Shown here: one piece after another, positions 37,467 to 46,180 of the stretch
How positions within the stretch are numbered: position 1 is the first letter of the stretch
Layout of the letters: every line of letters starts with the position of its first letter
NCBI RefSeq assembly: GCF_014642675.1
Contig: NZ_BMIS01000014.1
Location: 1-64,000 of the forward strand
Reading direction: 5' to 3'
DNA: 64,000 nucleotides
From: Nesterenkonia cremea
Lineage (GTDB): Bacteria; Actinomycetota; Actinomycetes; Actinomycetales; Micrococcaceae
Program-made: the position numbers and the translations under genes
Notes under the pieces: model-generated
Seen by the model: the letters and a program-made list of their open reading frames with translations, nothing else
What the model was told of the DNA's origin: nothing
The model's database searches: none

Positions 37467-39667
37467 CCCGTACCGAGAAGGCGAACACCACGGGCAGCAG
37501 CGCCGCCAAGAACCGCACCGGCCAGGTGTGGTCGGCGCCGCTGCCCGTGGTGGGCGCCGCCCTCAGCGCAGGACTGATCGCCGTCGCCGTGGCCGGCTGG
37601 CTCACCGGTGTCGGACAGGCCGGAGAGATCGCAGACCCGGGTGCCGTCACCCGATGGGGCCTGCCCGCCTCCCGCTATATCCACCACATCGCCATGGCCA
37701 CCGCCGTGGGCGCAGTCATCCTGGCCGCTGTGGCCATCCCCGCACGGGTGGGCCCCCGCTCCCGCCAGCGCCGCCGCGACCAGAAGGCCGACCGTGACCA
37801 GGCCGCCGCCGCTGATGAGCACCCGCTCTTCGCCCGGGCCATGCAGATCGCCACAGTGGCGGCCGTGGTCTGGACCATCGCGGCCATCGCCGTGCTGGTG
37901 CTCAGCTATTCCTCCCTGGCCGGGCAGCCGCTGTCCACCTCGGAGGCCTTCTCCGCCGGCTTCCTGGGCTATGTGCAGTCCATCGCCACGGGCCAGGCCT
38001 GGATGACCATCGTGGTCATGGCCGGCATCTTCGCCACTCTGGTCTCCGCTGTGCGCAACCAGGCCGGACTCTTCTTCACCGCCGTGCTGGGCCTGACCGC
38101 CATCGTCCCGATGGCCCTGGTGGGCCACTCGGCCTCCGGCGATGACCATATGGCGGCGGTGAACTCGCTGGGACTGCACCTGCTCGGCGTCGTGATCTGG
38201 GTGGGTGGGCTGACCGCCCTGGTGCTGCTGGCGCCGGAGATCAGGCGCCAGGCCTCCGTGCGGACCACCAAGGATCAGGGCGGTCCCGAGCTGGTGGGCA
38301 CCCTGCTGCGCCGCTACTCGGTGCTGGCCATGCTGGCGCTGATCACCGTGGCGCTCTCCGGGATCATCAACGCCGATCTGCGCATCGAGTCCCCGGGCCA
38401 GCTGCTGACCACCCCCTACGGCGTGATGCTGACGCTGAAGACGGTGGCCACCCTGGGCCTGGCGGTCATCGGCTGGATGCACCGCTCCTGGATCATCCCG
38501 CGGCTGGCCGGCGCCCACGCCGGCGCCGGGGCCTCCCCGCGCGGACTTGAGAAGCCCGCCCGCTCCGCCGATCCGCGCCGGACCACCAAGCTGCTCTGGC
38601 AGCTCATCCTGGTGGAGGTGGCCGTGATGGCCGCCGTCATCGGCATCAGCGCGGTGCTGGGCCGGACCTCACCGCCGGTCACCGAGGAGCTGCCCCCGGA
38701 CGCGACGCCGGCCCGCACCCTGACCGGCTACGACCTGCCCCCGGCCCCGGACCTGAGCAACTACCTCACCCTGTGGCGTCCGGACTGGCTGTGGGTAGGG
38801 ATCATCCTCTTCCTGGCGGCCTGGTACATCACCGCGATGATCTCGCTGCGCCGCCGCGGCACCCGCTGGTCCATCGGCCGGACGCTGAGCTTCCTCTTCG
38901 GCCTGGCCATTCTGTTCTGGGTCACCTCCGGCGGCCCTGCGGTCTACGGCATGGTGCTCTTCAGCGGCCACATGATCCAGCACATGACGCTGACGATGGT
39001 GGCGCCGATCTTCATGGTGCTCGGCTCTCCGGTCACCCTGGCGATGAAGTCGCTGCCCACCCGCTCCGACGGCACCCGCGGCGCCCGCGAATGGATCCTC
39101 TGGCTGGTCCACTCCCGGTTCTCCCGGCTGGTGACCAACCCGCTGGTGGCCGCGGCGAACTTCGCAGGCTCCATCCTGCTGTTCTACTTCACCCCGGTCT
39201 TCGGGCTCTCCCTGGAGTACCACCTGGGGCACCAGTTCATGATCGTCCACTTCCTGCTGACCGGGTACATCTTTGCCCTGGTCCTGGTGGGCGATGACCC
39301 GCTGCCCAGGCGGCCGCCGTATCCGTTCCGGCTGATCATCCTGCTGGCCACGATGGTCTTCCACGCATTCCTGGCCGTGGGGCTCTCCAGCCAGGAGGCG
39401 CTGATCGAGGCCTCCTGGTTCGGCAACATCGGCCACGACTGGGGCTTCTCCGCACTGGAGGACCAGCAGCGCGGTGGTGAGCTCATGTGGGGCCTGGGTG
39501 AGGTGCCCGCCATGCTGATGGCGGTCATGGTGGCCATGCAGTGGTCCAGGACCGATAAGCGAGAGACCAAGCGCTTGGACCGGGAGGCTGACCGGACCGA
39601 GGACGCAGAGCTTCACGAGTACAACGAGATGTTCGCCGCCATGGCGGAACGGGAGGAGCGCCGATGA
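37463..39667 (+). CDS. CopD-CtaG fusion membrane protein
   Basis: 734-residue polytopic membrane protein with two domains. Residues about 30-380 are CopD-like (nine TM helices, with RYIHHIAMATAVGAVIL, LGLHLLGVVIWVGGLTALVLLAPEI and LLTTPYGVMLTLKTVATLGLA). Residues about 430-725 are a caa3-type cytochrome-oxidase assembly factor CtaG (YGMVLFSGHMIQHMTLTMVAP, LEYHLGHQFMIVHFLLTGYIF, MVFHAFLAVGLSS). His residues in the TM helices are likely copper ligands. The arrangement is known in actinobacteria and suggests import of copper and delivery to cytochrome oxidase. The start is GTG at 37463, overlapping the copC stop. Confidence 0.92.
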   Translation: MTRTEKANTTGSSAAKNRTGQVWSAPLPVVGAALSAGLIAVAVAGWLTGVGQAGEIADPGAVTRWGLPASRYIHHIAMATAVGAVILAAVAIPARVGPRSRQRRRDQKADRDQAAAADEHPLFARAMQIATVAAVVWTIAAIAVLVLSYSSLAGQPLSTSEAFSAGFLGYVQSIATGQAWMTIVVMAGIFATLVSAVRNQAGLFFTAVLGLTAIVPMALVGHSASGDDHMAAVNSLGLHLLGVVIWVGGLTALVLLAPEIRRQASVRTTKDQGGPELVGTLLRRYSVLAMLALITVALSGIINADLRIESPGQLLTTPYGVMLTLKTVATLGLAVIGWMHRSWIIPRLAGAHAGAGASPRGLEKPARSADPRRTTKLLWQLILVEVAVMAAVIGISAVLGRTSPPVTEELPPDATPARTLTGYDLPPAPDLSNYLTLWRPDWLWVGIILFLAAWYITAMISLRRRGTRWSIGRTLSFLFGLAILFWVTSGGPAVYGMVLFSGHMIQHMTLTMVAPIFMVLGSPVTLAMKSLPTRSDGTRGAREWILWLVHSRFSRLVTNPLVAAANFAGSILLFYFTPVFGLSLEYHLGHQFMIVHFLLTGYIFALVLVGDDPLPRRPPYPFRLIILLATMVFHAFLAVGLSSQEALIEASWFGNIGHDWGFSALEDQQRGGELMWGLGEVPAMLMAVMVAMQWSRTDKRETKRLDREADRTEDAELHEYNEMFAAMAEREERR

Positions 39668-40425
39668 GCGCAGCACGTCACCGCGGAACCAAGGCGCTGG
39701 CCGGCGCCGCCGTCGGGCTTCTGGCCCTGACCGCCTGCGGCGAGGATGAGAATCAGGTCGAGGGCGACGACAGCCCTCCGGCCGGCAGCGAGCGGCTGAT
39801 CGAGGCCGCCGAATCCGGCCTGGACCGGGCCGGCAGCTTCGGCTTCGGCTCGGCAGGATTCGCCACGGAGAACCAACTGGAGACCACTCGTGAGGAGGCT
39901 GGGGAGGTGCTGCCCGGCACCAGCGAGGAGGACATCAGTCCCGCCGAATGCGCCGAGCCCATCGCCGACGTCGACTTCCAGCCGATCATGCTGGAGGAGG
40001 ACGCCGCCCGGGCCGACTTCGTCTCCGAGACCTTCACCGGCACCGGCTCTCTGGAGGTCGCCACACTCTCCGATGAGGAGGACCACCAGCTGGTGGAGGA
40101 CCACATCGCCAGTGTGAACGAGCTGGTGGAGTCCTGCGGGGATATGGAGATCGCCCTGGATGACATGGACTACCACTATGAGTTCGCCCCCGTGGAGCTG
40201 GAATCGCTGCCGGAGGAGTCCAGCGTGGCCTACACCCGCACCCAGCGCATGGGCGAGGGCGGAGAGGATGGAACAATCGCCGCCCAGATGCTGTTCGCCC
40301 AAGCAGGCGAGGACGTCGTGATGGTCTCCTTCATCGGTGAGGAGGCGGCGAACTCGGCAGAGTTCACCCAGATCGGCGAAGCCATCACCACGGAGATCGT
40401 GAGCGCATTGGACGAGGAGCAGTAG
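39664..40425 (+). CDS. acidic lipoprotein in the copper operon
   Basis: 253-residue predicted lipoprotein with signal LAGAAVGLLALTAC and the lipobox Cys near residue 25. The mature part is acidic, with four more features: two Cys (PAECAEPIADVDF; ESCGDMEIALDD), a DYHYEFAPVELESL stretch, and a C-terminal alpha/beta region. It overlaps the CopD-CtaG gene by ATGA and ends at the start of the thioredoxin-NHL gene. It looks like a PknH-type sensor-like extracellular domain, but I cannot assign it firmly. Confidence 0.8.
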   Translation: MSAARHRGTKALAGAAVGLLALTACGEDENQVEGDDSPPAGSERLIEAAESGLDRAGSFGFGSAGFATENQLETTREEAGEVLPGTSEEDISPAECAEPIADVDFQPIMLEEDAARADFVSETFTGTGSLEVATLSDEEDHQLVEDHIASVNELVESCGDMEIALDDMDYHYEFAPVELESLPEESSVAYTRTQRMGEGGEDGTIAAQMLFAQAGEDVVMVSFIGEEAANSAEFTQIGEAITTEIVSALDEEQ

Positions 40426-42459
40426 ATGACAGCAGAGACGGCAGCCACCGCAGAGTCGGCGGCAGACATCCGCCGCACAGACCGTATCCGGGCCTCGGAG
40501 CTGATCGGCCGCGGCTGGCTGAACACCGGCGGCAAGCAGGTGACCCTGGAGGACCTCCGGGGCAAGATCGTCATCCTGGACTTCTGGACGTTCTGCTGCA
40601 TCAACTGCCTGCACGTGTTGGACGAGCTGCGCCCGCTGGAGGAGCGTTTCCATGACGTTCTGGTCACCGTGGGCGTGCACTCCCCGAAGTTCGAGCATGA
40701 GGCCGATCCCGACGCCCTGGCCGCCGCCGTGGAGCGCTACGAGATCGAGCACCCCGTGCTGGACGACCCCAACCTGGTCACCTGGCAGGCCTACTCAGCC
40801 CGCGCCTGGCCCACTCTGGTGGTCATCGACCCCGAGGGCTACATCGCCGCCTCACTCTCCGGCGAGGGCCATGTAGCCGGTCTGACCTCCCTGGTGGAGG
40901 GGCTGGCCGCCGAGCATGAGACCAAAGGCACCCTGCACCGCGGCGACGGCCCCTACGTCCCGCCGGAGCCGGTCAGCCGCACCCTGCGCTTCCCGGGCAA
41001 GGCTGTGCCGGTGACCCGCGAGCTGGGCGGCGAGGGATCCGGCGTCGGGAACTTCCTGGTGGCCGACACCGGCCACCACCGCATCATCGAACTGAAGGAC
41101 GACCTGGAGACGGTGGTCCGCTCCTGGGGCACCGGCGAGAAGGGCCACGCCGACGGCGAAGGATCGTCGGAGGGCAACGACGCCGCACAGTTCACCGAGC
41201 CGCAGGGCCTCACCCTTCTGCCCACGGAGCTGGCCGAGCAGGTCGGCTACGACATCGTGGTGGCCGATACGGTCAACCACCGGCTGCGCGGCATCAGCAC
41301 CTCCACCGGTGCGGTGACCACGCTGGTCGGCAACGGTGTGCAGCGCCTCATCGACTCTGAACGGGTCACCGAGGCCCAGGCCGATGAGCTGGGCAGCCTG
41401 GGCACCGATCCGCTCAGCGTCTCGCTGTCCTCGCCCTGGGACGTGCTGTGGTCGGAGAAGACCCAGCGGGTCATCGTGGCCATGGCCGGCACCCACCAGA
41501 TCTTCGCCTTCGACCCCGCCACCGGCGAGCTGTCCATCTGGGCCGGCACCGGCCTGGAGGGCCTGAGCGACGGCGATGCCGGCGAGGCCTGGTTCGCCCA
41601 GACCTCCGGCCTGGCCGCCGACGCCCAAGGTGACATCTGGATCGCCGACTCCGAGACCTCCTCGCTGCGCGTGCTCCGCCTGGGCGACGGCTACGGCGCA
41701 GCAGGGGAGAAGGGCAGCCCCGAGACCCCCTATGTGGAGACCATCGTGGGGGAGGGGCTCTTCGACTTCGGCTTCCGCGACGGCGATCCCGCCCAGGCCC
41801 GGCTGCAGCACCCGCTGGGTGTGGCAGCCCTGCCCGACGGCTCCGTGCTGGTGGCCGACACCTACAACGGTGCGATCCGCCGCTTCCACGGCGAGCACTT
41901 CGCCGCCGACGGCACCACCGTTCCGGCAGAGGTCTCCACCGTGGCCCGCGGGCTCAAAGAGCCCTCGGATGTGCTGCTGGACTCCGACGGCGCCACGCTG
42001 CTGGTGGTGGAGACCAACGCCCACGAGCTGGTGCGCATCGCCATCCCGGAGGAGTACCTGACCGTGGATGAGGGCGCCTCCCAGACCCAGCGTCCGGCCA
42101 CCGCCGTGGCCCCCGGCGAGTTCTCCCTGACCGTGGGCTTCGCCGCCCCGACCGGCCAGAAGCTGGATGACCGGTGGGGCGATCCCACCCAGCTGAAGAT
42201 CTCCTCCTCCCCGGAGAACCTCATCCTCGAGGGTGCGGGCAACTCCGAGGGGCTGGAGCGGACGCTGCGGCTGAACACCGAGGTGACCGAGGGAGTCCTG
42301 CACATCACTGCCCGGGCGGCCGCCTGCGACGGCGCCCCCGGCGAGGAGATCCCGATGCACGCCGCCTGCCACCTCTACCAGCAGGACTGGGGCATCCCGG
42401 TCACCCTGGAGGAGGGCGCGGACACCGGCCTGCAGCTGGACCTGCGCGGCATCCGCTGA
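40426..42459 (+). CDS. thioredoxin-like/NHL-repeat protein (NHLRC2-like)
   Basis: 677-residue protein. Residues about 30-165 form a TlpA/AhpC-like thioredoxin domain with a CxxC (FCCINCLHVLDEL) and a cis-Pro (RAWPTLVVIDPEG). Residues about 200-560 form an NHL beta-propeller (VADTGHHRIIEL; VADTVNHRLRGIS; VADTYNGAIRRF). The last 110 residues are a beta-rich domain with two Cys. No signal peptide is visible. The architecture matches NHLRC2-type proteins of bacteria and animals, whose function is unsettled. Last gene of the copper operon; a terminator follows. Confidence 0.9.
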   Translation: MTAETAATAESAADIRRTDRIRASELIGRGWLNTGGKQVTLEDLRGKIVILDFWTFCCINCLHVLDELRPLEERFHDVLVTVGVHSPKFEHEADPDALAAAVERYEIEHPVLDDPNLVTWQAYSARAWPTLVVIDPEGYIAASLSGEGHVAGLTSLVEGLAAEHETKGTLHRGDGPYVPPEPVSRTLRFPGKAVPVTRELGGEGSGVGNFLVADTGHHRIIELKDDLETVVRSWGTGEKGHADGEGSSEGNDAAQFTEPQGLTLLPTELAEQVGYDIVVADTVNHRLRGISTSTGAVTTLVGNGVQRLIDSERVTEAQADELGSLGTDPLSVSLSSPWDVLWSEKTQRVIVAMAGTHQIFAFDPATGELSIWAGTGLEGLSDGDAGEAWFAQTSGLAADAQGDIWIADSETSSLRVLRLGDGYGAAGEKGSPETPYVETIVGEGLFDFGFRDGDPAQARLQHPLGVAALPDGSVLVADTYNGAIRRFHGEHFAADGTTVPAEVSTVARGLKEPSDVLLDSDGATLLVVETNAHELVRIAIPEEYLTVDEGASQTQRPATAVAPGEFSLTVGFAAPTGQKLDDRWGDPTQLKISSSPENLILEGAGNSEGLERTLRLNTEVTEGVLHITARAAACDGAPGEEIPMHAACHLYQQDWGIPVTLEEGADTGLQLDLRGIR

Positions 42460-42474
42460 TCGCCGCCGGTCACT

Positions 42475-42527
42475 GACGAGACCCGCCGCCGAGGACCTCA
42501 GGTCTTCGGGCCGGCGGGTTTCGTCGT
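42475..42527 (+). terminator. terminator of the copper operon
   Basis: GACGAGACCCGCCG pairs with the CCGGCGGG(T)TTCGTC arm. The hairpin lies 16 bp after the stop codon. Confidence 0.75.
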
Positions 42528-42565
42528 CACAGCAGGGAAATCTCAGGGCCGGGTAGTGTTCCACC

Positions 42566-43900
42566 ATGGACAAACCCGATTCTGTGACCTCCTCTGAGTC
42601 TGCCCGACCCTCGCTGTGGCGCCGCTACTTGGAGATCTCTCTGATCTGGAAGCTGTCAGTGGCCCTGGTGCTCGGCATCGTCGCCGGGCTGATCTTCGGG
42701 CCCGGCATCAGCGTGATCCAGCCGCTGGGCGATGTCTTCCTGCGCCTGCTGATGATGCTGGTGATGCCCCTGATCCTGCTCACCCTGATCGCCGGTGTCG
42801 CCTCCGTCTCCCCGAAGACGCTGGGACGGATCGGCGGCAAGGCCTTCGTCTACTACTTGGTGACCACCGCCTTCGCCATGTCCATCGGCATCGGGCTGGC
42901 GCTGCTCATGTCCCCGGGCGCCGGCCTGGACATGCCCGCCGGCGACGAGGACGAGGGCGAGACCGCACCGCCGCTCTCCGAGGTGCTGGTGGACATCGTC
43001 CCGGAGAACATCTTCGGCGCTCTGGCCGAGGGGCAGGTGCTGGCCGTGATGTTCTTCGCGCTGTGCGCCGGCGTCGCGCTGGCGTATCTGCAGGACTCCA
43101 GCGACGAGCGGCTGGCCGGCATCGCCGCCGACATCCGCCGGTTCGTGGACGGCGGCGTGGAGCTCGTCTTCCTGATCATCCGGGGCGTGCTGCAGTACTC
43201 GCCCATCGGCGTCTTCGCCCTGATCGCCGTGGTGGTGGGCGAGACCGGCAGCGACGCGCTGCTGCCCCTGCTGCAGCTGACCGGCTCGGTCTATGCCGGC
43301 ATCTTCGTGCAGATCCTGGTCTACGCCCTGATGCTGCTGGTCTTCCGGGCCCCGGTGATCCGCTTCTTCCGCGAGGCCAAGGAGCCCATGCTCACCGCCT
43401 TCGTGACCCGCTCCTCGGGCGGCACGCTGCCGGTCTCCACCCAGGCCGCCGAGCGGCTGGGGGTGAAGAAGGGCGTCTACTCCTTCACCCTGCCGCTGGG
43501 CTCGACCATCAATATGGACGGCACCGCCATCTACGTGGGTGCGGCCACGGTGTTCGTGGCCAATGTGACCGGCACTGAGCTCTCCCTGACGCAGATCGCC
43601 ACAGTGGCCGCCGTCGGCGTCCTGGCCTCCATCGGCACCGCAGGCGTCCCCGGGGCGGGACTGATCATGCTGACCATGGCGGTGACCGCGGCTGGACTGC
43701 CCATGGCGCCGGTGGCGCTGGTGGCCGGCATCGACGCCATCCTGGATATGGGACGCACCATGTGCAACGTCACCGGTGACCTGGCCGGAACGCGGATGAT
43801 CGCCAAGACCGAACCGGGCATGCTGGAGGAGCCGCGGGACCCTCCAGCCGGTAAACTCGAGGACAGCACTCAAGACGGGCGAAAGGCGGATGACCTATGA
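42566..43900 (+). CDS. DAACS-family dicarboxylate/amino-acid:cation symporter
   Basis: 444-residue Glt-type symporter. Eight TM helices and both re-entrant hairpins are recognisable: HP1 SSGGTLPVSTQAA near residue 285-297, NMDGTAIYV in TM7 near 317, GIPGAG-like SIGTAGVPGAGLIML in HP2 near 356, and DMGRTMCNVTGD in TM8 near 393. The Arg in the TM8 region that recognises the dicarboxylate side chain is within DMGRTMCN. Substrates are probably Glu, Asp or C4-dicarboxylates with Na+ or H+. An acidic loop (PAGDEDEGETAPP) is unusually long. It overlaps the flavodoxin gene by ATGA. Confidence 0.93.
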   Translation: MDKPDSVTSSESARPSLWRRYLEISLIWKLSVALVLGIVAGLIFGPGISVIQPLGDVFLRLLMMLVMPLILLTLIAGVASVSPKTLGRIGGKAFVYYLVTTAFAMSIGIGLALLMSPGAGLDMPAGDEDEGETAPPLSEVLVDIVPENIFGALAEGQVLAVMFFALCAGVALAYLQDSSDERLAGIAADIRRFVDGGVELVFLIIRGVLQYSPIGVFALIAVVVGETGSDALLPLLQLTGSVYAGIFVQILVYALMLLVFRAPVIRFFREAKEPMLTAFVTRSSGGTLPVSTQAAERLGVKKGVYSFTLPLGSTINMDGTAIYVGAATVFVANVTGTELSLTQIATVAAVGVLASIGTAGVPGAGLIMLTMAVTAAGLPMAPVALVAGIDAILDMGRTMCNVTGDLAGTRMIAKTEPGMLEEPRDPPAGKLEDSTQDGRKADDL

Positions 43901-44373
43901 CCACTATGGTCGTTGTGGCGAGCAAGCACGGTTCGACGGCGGAGATCGGTGAGCGCATCGTCTCCACGCTGAGCGCCCGGGGAGTCTCGGCCCACGTCAA
44001 AGACATCTCCGAGGCCGGCAAGTGGCTCTATGAGACGGACAATGTGGTGGTCGGGCTTCCGGTCTACCGGCAGGGTCTGTGGGGTCCGGGCAAGCTCTTC
44101 CTGGACGGGCACCGCACCGAGCTGGGCGGCAAGCCGCTCTTCCTCTACGCCGTGGGCGGCAGCCCCCGCCTGGACTCGGAGATCGAGTCCACCATGCGCC
44201 AGTACCCGCACCGCGAGATCGCCTACTTCCGCGGTGCCGTGGACAGCGAGAAGCTCAGCTTCCTGGAGAAGCTGCAGCTGAAGGTGGCCCGTCAGCCCGT
44301 GGACGCCGACTGGCGCGACTGGCCTGCCGTGGAGGACTGGGCCAACGGCCTGCTCGCCTACGGCGTGAGCTGA
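43897..44373 (+). CDS. flavodoxin-domain protein (HemG-like)
   Basis: 158-residue flavodoxin-like protein. The FMN phosphate loop is VVVASKHGSTAEIGERI at residues 5-21, and the fold continues to VVVGLPVYRQGLWGPGKLF and FLYAVGGSPRLDSE. It resembles menaquinone-dependent protoporphyrinogen oxidase HemG and related quinone-linked flavodoxins but lacks proof of that activity. Translationally coupled to the symporter gene (ATGA), an odd pairing without an obvious functional link. Confidence 0.88.
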   Translation: MTTMVVVASKHGSTAEIGERIVSTLSARGVSAHVKDISEAGKWLYETDNVVVGLPVYRQGLWGPGKLFLDGHRTELGGKPLFLYAVGGSPRLDSEIESTMRQYPHREIAYFRGAVDSEKLSFLEKLQLKVARQPVDADWRDWPAVEDWANGLLAYGVS

Positions 44374-44397
44374 TCCCGGCGCGCTGCCACACACCGT

Positions 44398-44446
44398 AGA
44401 CAGAGAGGCCCGGTTCCCTGACTCAGGGAACCGGGCCTCTCTGTCT
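44398..44446 (+). terminator. long intrinsic terminator
   Basis: A perfect 23-bp stem (arms 44398-44420 and 44424-44446) with a 3-base loop lies after the flavodoxin gene. Confidence 0.9.
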
Positions 44447-44465
44447 CTCAGCGGCTCTGACCGTG

Positions 44466-44548
44466 GGTGATCGATAAAACCCATCCTGAGGCCCGAGATC
44501 GCCGATTTCAGCTCATATTTTGGGTTTTATCGATCACCTACGCGTCAA
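44466..44548. repeat. palindromic repeat copy D (diverged)
   Basis: Perfect 18-bp arms at 44466-44483 and 44521-44538 (GGTGATCGATAAAACCCA and its complement) around a 37-base loop. The right flank CACCTACGCGTCAAG (to 44548) resembles the CACCTGCGCGCCAAG end of copies A-C, although the arm sequence differs. It also lies downstream of the minus-strand MFS gene and could terminate it. Confidence 0.7.
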
Positions 44549-44558
44549 GGGGAGGGGA

Positions 44559-45977
44559 TCAGCGGGCGGAGCCGAAGAGCTTTCCGTGCTTCTCGCGGTC
44601 CTCATCCTCGACCACGCGCAGCCGGTCGATCATCAGGAAGGCGCAGCCGTAGAGTCCCACGAACACCCACACGGTGATGGAGTTGATGGTGAAGGCATCC
44701 TCCAGGCCGACCAGATCGCTGATCTGGCGCACCAGCCAGACCACTGCGGTGCCCAGGAAGATCGCGCCGCCGGCGGCCGTGGTGTACATGGCCATGGCCG
44801 CGCCCTTGTGGTCCGGGGTCAGGGCCGGCATGATCGCGCCCATCGGGACGAAGCCGGCCAGCATGCAGCCGAACAGGCAGCCGGCCACCACGGCGGCCAG
44901 GTAGCCCCAGGTGCTGTCCTGCGGCAGCAGATGCGGCACGTACCACCAGGCCAGCAGCCCCAGCGCGGAGCCGCTGATGCCGAACCACTTCACCGTGCGG
45001 CGCCAGCCCCACCGGTCGCCCACGGCACCGAAGACGGCGTTGACCAGGATGTTGGTGGCGAAGACTGCCACAGTCATGGACAGGTACTGCGACTGGGACC
45101 AGCCGAGGTTCTCCTCACCGGCGTACATGACCGCCGGCAGCACGATGAACATGCCGAACTGCGGGGCGGTGTTGATCAGGCGGATCAGGAAGCCCATCAG
45201 GATCTTGGAGTTGGTGGCGGTCAGCCGCACACCCGCGGTGAGCACCTGGGCGGCGGTCTCTCCCGCCGGGGCCAGACGCCGAGTGCCGCGCTTCTCCCGC
45301 ACGCCGAAGTGGGCGATGAGGAAACCCAGGACCGCGATGCCGGTGGCCAGCCAGAGTGCGCCGGTCTCGCCGGGGCCGCCCACCCCTCCGCCGCCGAAGG
45401 CGGGGATGGCACCGATGGCGATCAGCGAGCCCAGCGTGGGCAGGCCGCCGGTGTACATGACGTAGAACCAGCCGATGGCCGTGGAGCGCCGCTGATTGGG
45501 CGCCACGGCGGCGATCCAGACGATGAAGGCGAAGGCGAACAGCGGGAAGCCGAAGCCGCGGGCGAAGTAGGCGGCTGCGGCCAGCTCCATGGAGCCTGCC
45601 TCCAAGGCCACCAGGAACAGCACGTGGAAGGCCACCCAGAGGGCCGCCCCCAGCACCATCACGCGCTTGGGGCCGAAGAGGTCGGCCAGCGCGCCGCCCA
45701 GGTAGGAGGCGATGGCCACGGCCAGGTTGTGCCAAGTGACGATGGCAGCCACTGTGGTGCCGCTGACGCTGAGCACCTGGGACATATGCGGCTCGAGGAA
45801 GTTGGACTCGATGCCCACGGCCGTCATGAGCAGGAGCAGCCCCAGGAAGCCGAAGCGCAGGACATGGGGGATGCCGATCCGGTCCAGCGCGGTGTTCCCC
45901 ACCGCTGAGACGTCTCCGACGCCGGTCTCAGCGGTGGGGCCGCTCTGCCGGCCCCTTGCGGACACTGATGTACTCAT
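44559..45977 (-). CDS. polyol-permease-type MFS transporter
   Basis: 472-residue MFS transporter of the RbtT/DalT/CsbX polyol permease group, or a closely related family, with twelve TM helices. Features are the LGGALADLFGPKRVM loop-2 motif near residue 105, RRSTAIGWFYVMYTGGLPTLG near 165-185, and a long Gly-rich loop (GGGGVGGPGETG). The predicted substrate is a sugar alcohol or organic acid. It is monocistronic, with a 12-bp palindrome upstream. No catabolic dehydrogenase gene lies next to it, so its substrate is unclear. Confidence 0.88.
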   Translation of the reverse strand: MSTSVSARGRQSGPTAETGVGDVSAVGNTALDRIGIPHVLRFGFLGLLLLMTAVGIESNFLEPHMSQVLSVSGTTVAAIVTWHNLAVAIASYLGGALADLFGPKRVMVLGAALWVAFHVLFLVALEAGSMELAAAAYFARGFGFPLFAFAFIVWIAAVAPNQRRSTAIGWFYVMYTGGLPTLGSLIAIGAIPAFGGGGVGGPGETGALWLATGIAVLGFLIAHFGVREKRGTRRLAPAGETAAQVLTAGVRLTATNSKILMGFLIRLINTAPQFGMFIVLPAVMYAGEENLGWSQSQYLSMTVAVFATNILVNAVFGAVGDRWGWRRTVKWFGISGSALGLLAWWYVPHLLPQDSTWGYLAAVVAGCLFGCMLAGFVPMGAIMPALTPDHKGAAMAMYTTAAGGAIFLGTAVVWLVRQISDLVGLEDAFTINSITVWVFVGLYGCAFLMIDRLRVVEDEDREKHGKLFGSAR

Positions 45978-46044
45978 CGAACGTGGTGCTCCTTCGGTCT
46001 TCGGGCTTCCTTGCCTGAGGCGGCTCAGCTGAGTATGAGACGTA

Positions 46045-46056
46045 GCTCATATGAGC
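46045..46056. promoter_or_regulatory. palindromic operator upstream of the MFS permease gene
   Basis: GCTCATATGAGC is a perfect 12-bp palindrome about 70 bp before the MFS start, and GAGTATGAG nearby repeats part of it. The regulator is not in the window. Confidence 0.5.
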
Positions 46057-46180
46057 AGGCCGGAGTCCACAATAGAGCATAATGCGGATCACGTCATCTG
46101 TGTCACAGCTGAGGCCTCCAGGGGGTTCACCCTGGAGGCTTCAGCTGATGGGGGAGGGGCGCTATCTGCCGGAGTCGGGC

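Noticed and set aside
42656..43873. 405-residue His/Gln/Asp-rich minus-strand frame
   Set aside because: It mirrors the dicarboxylate symporter gene, whose TM and hairpin motifs are complete. His-rich content arises from antisense of hydrophobic codons.
44466..44538. Copy D as an ordinary terminator only
   Set aside because: Kept as a repeat candidate because a perfect terminator already lies 20 bp away for the plus-strand gene and its right flank matches other palindromes, although it may also terminate the minus-strand MFS gene.
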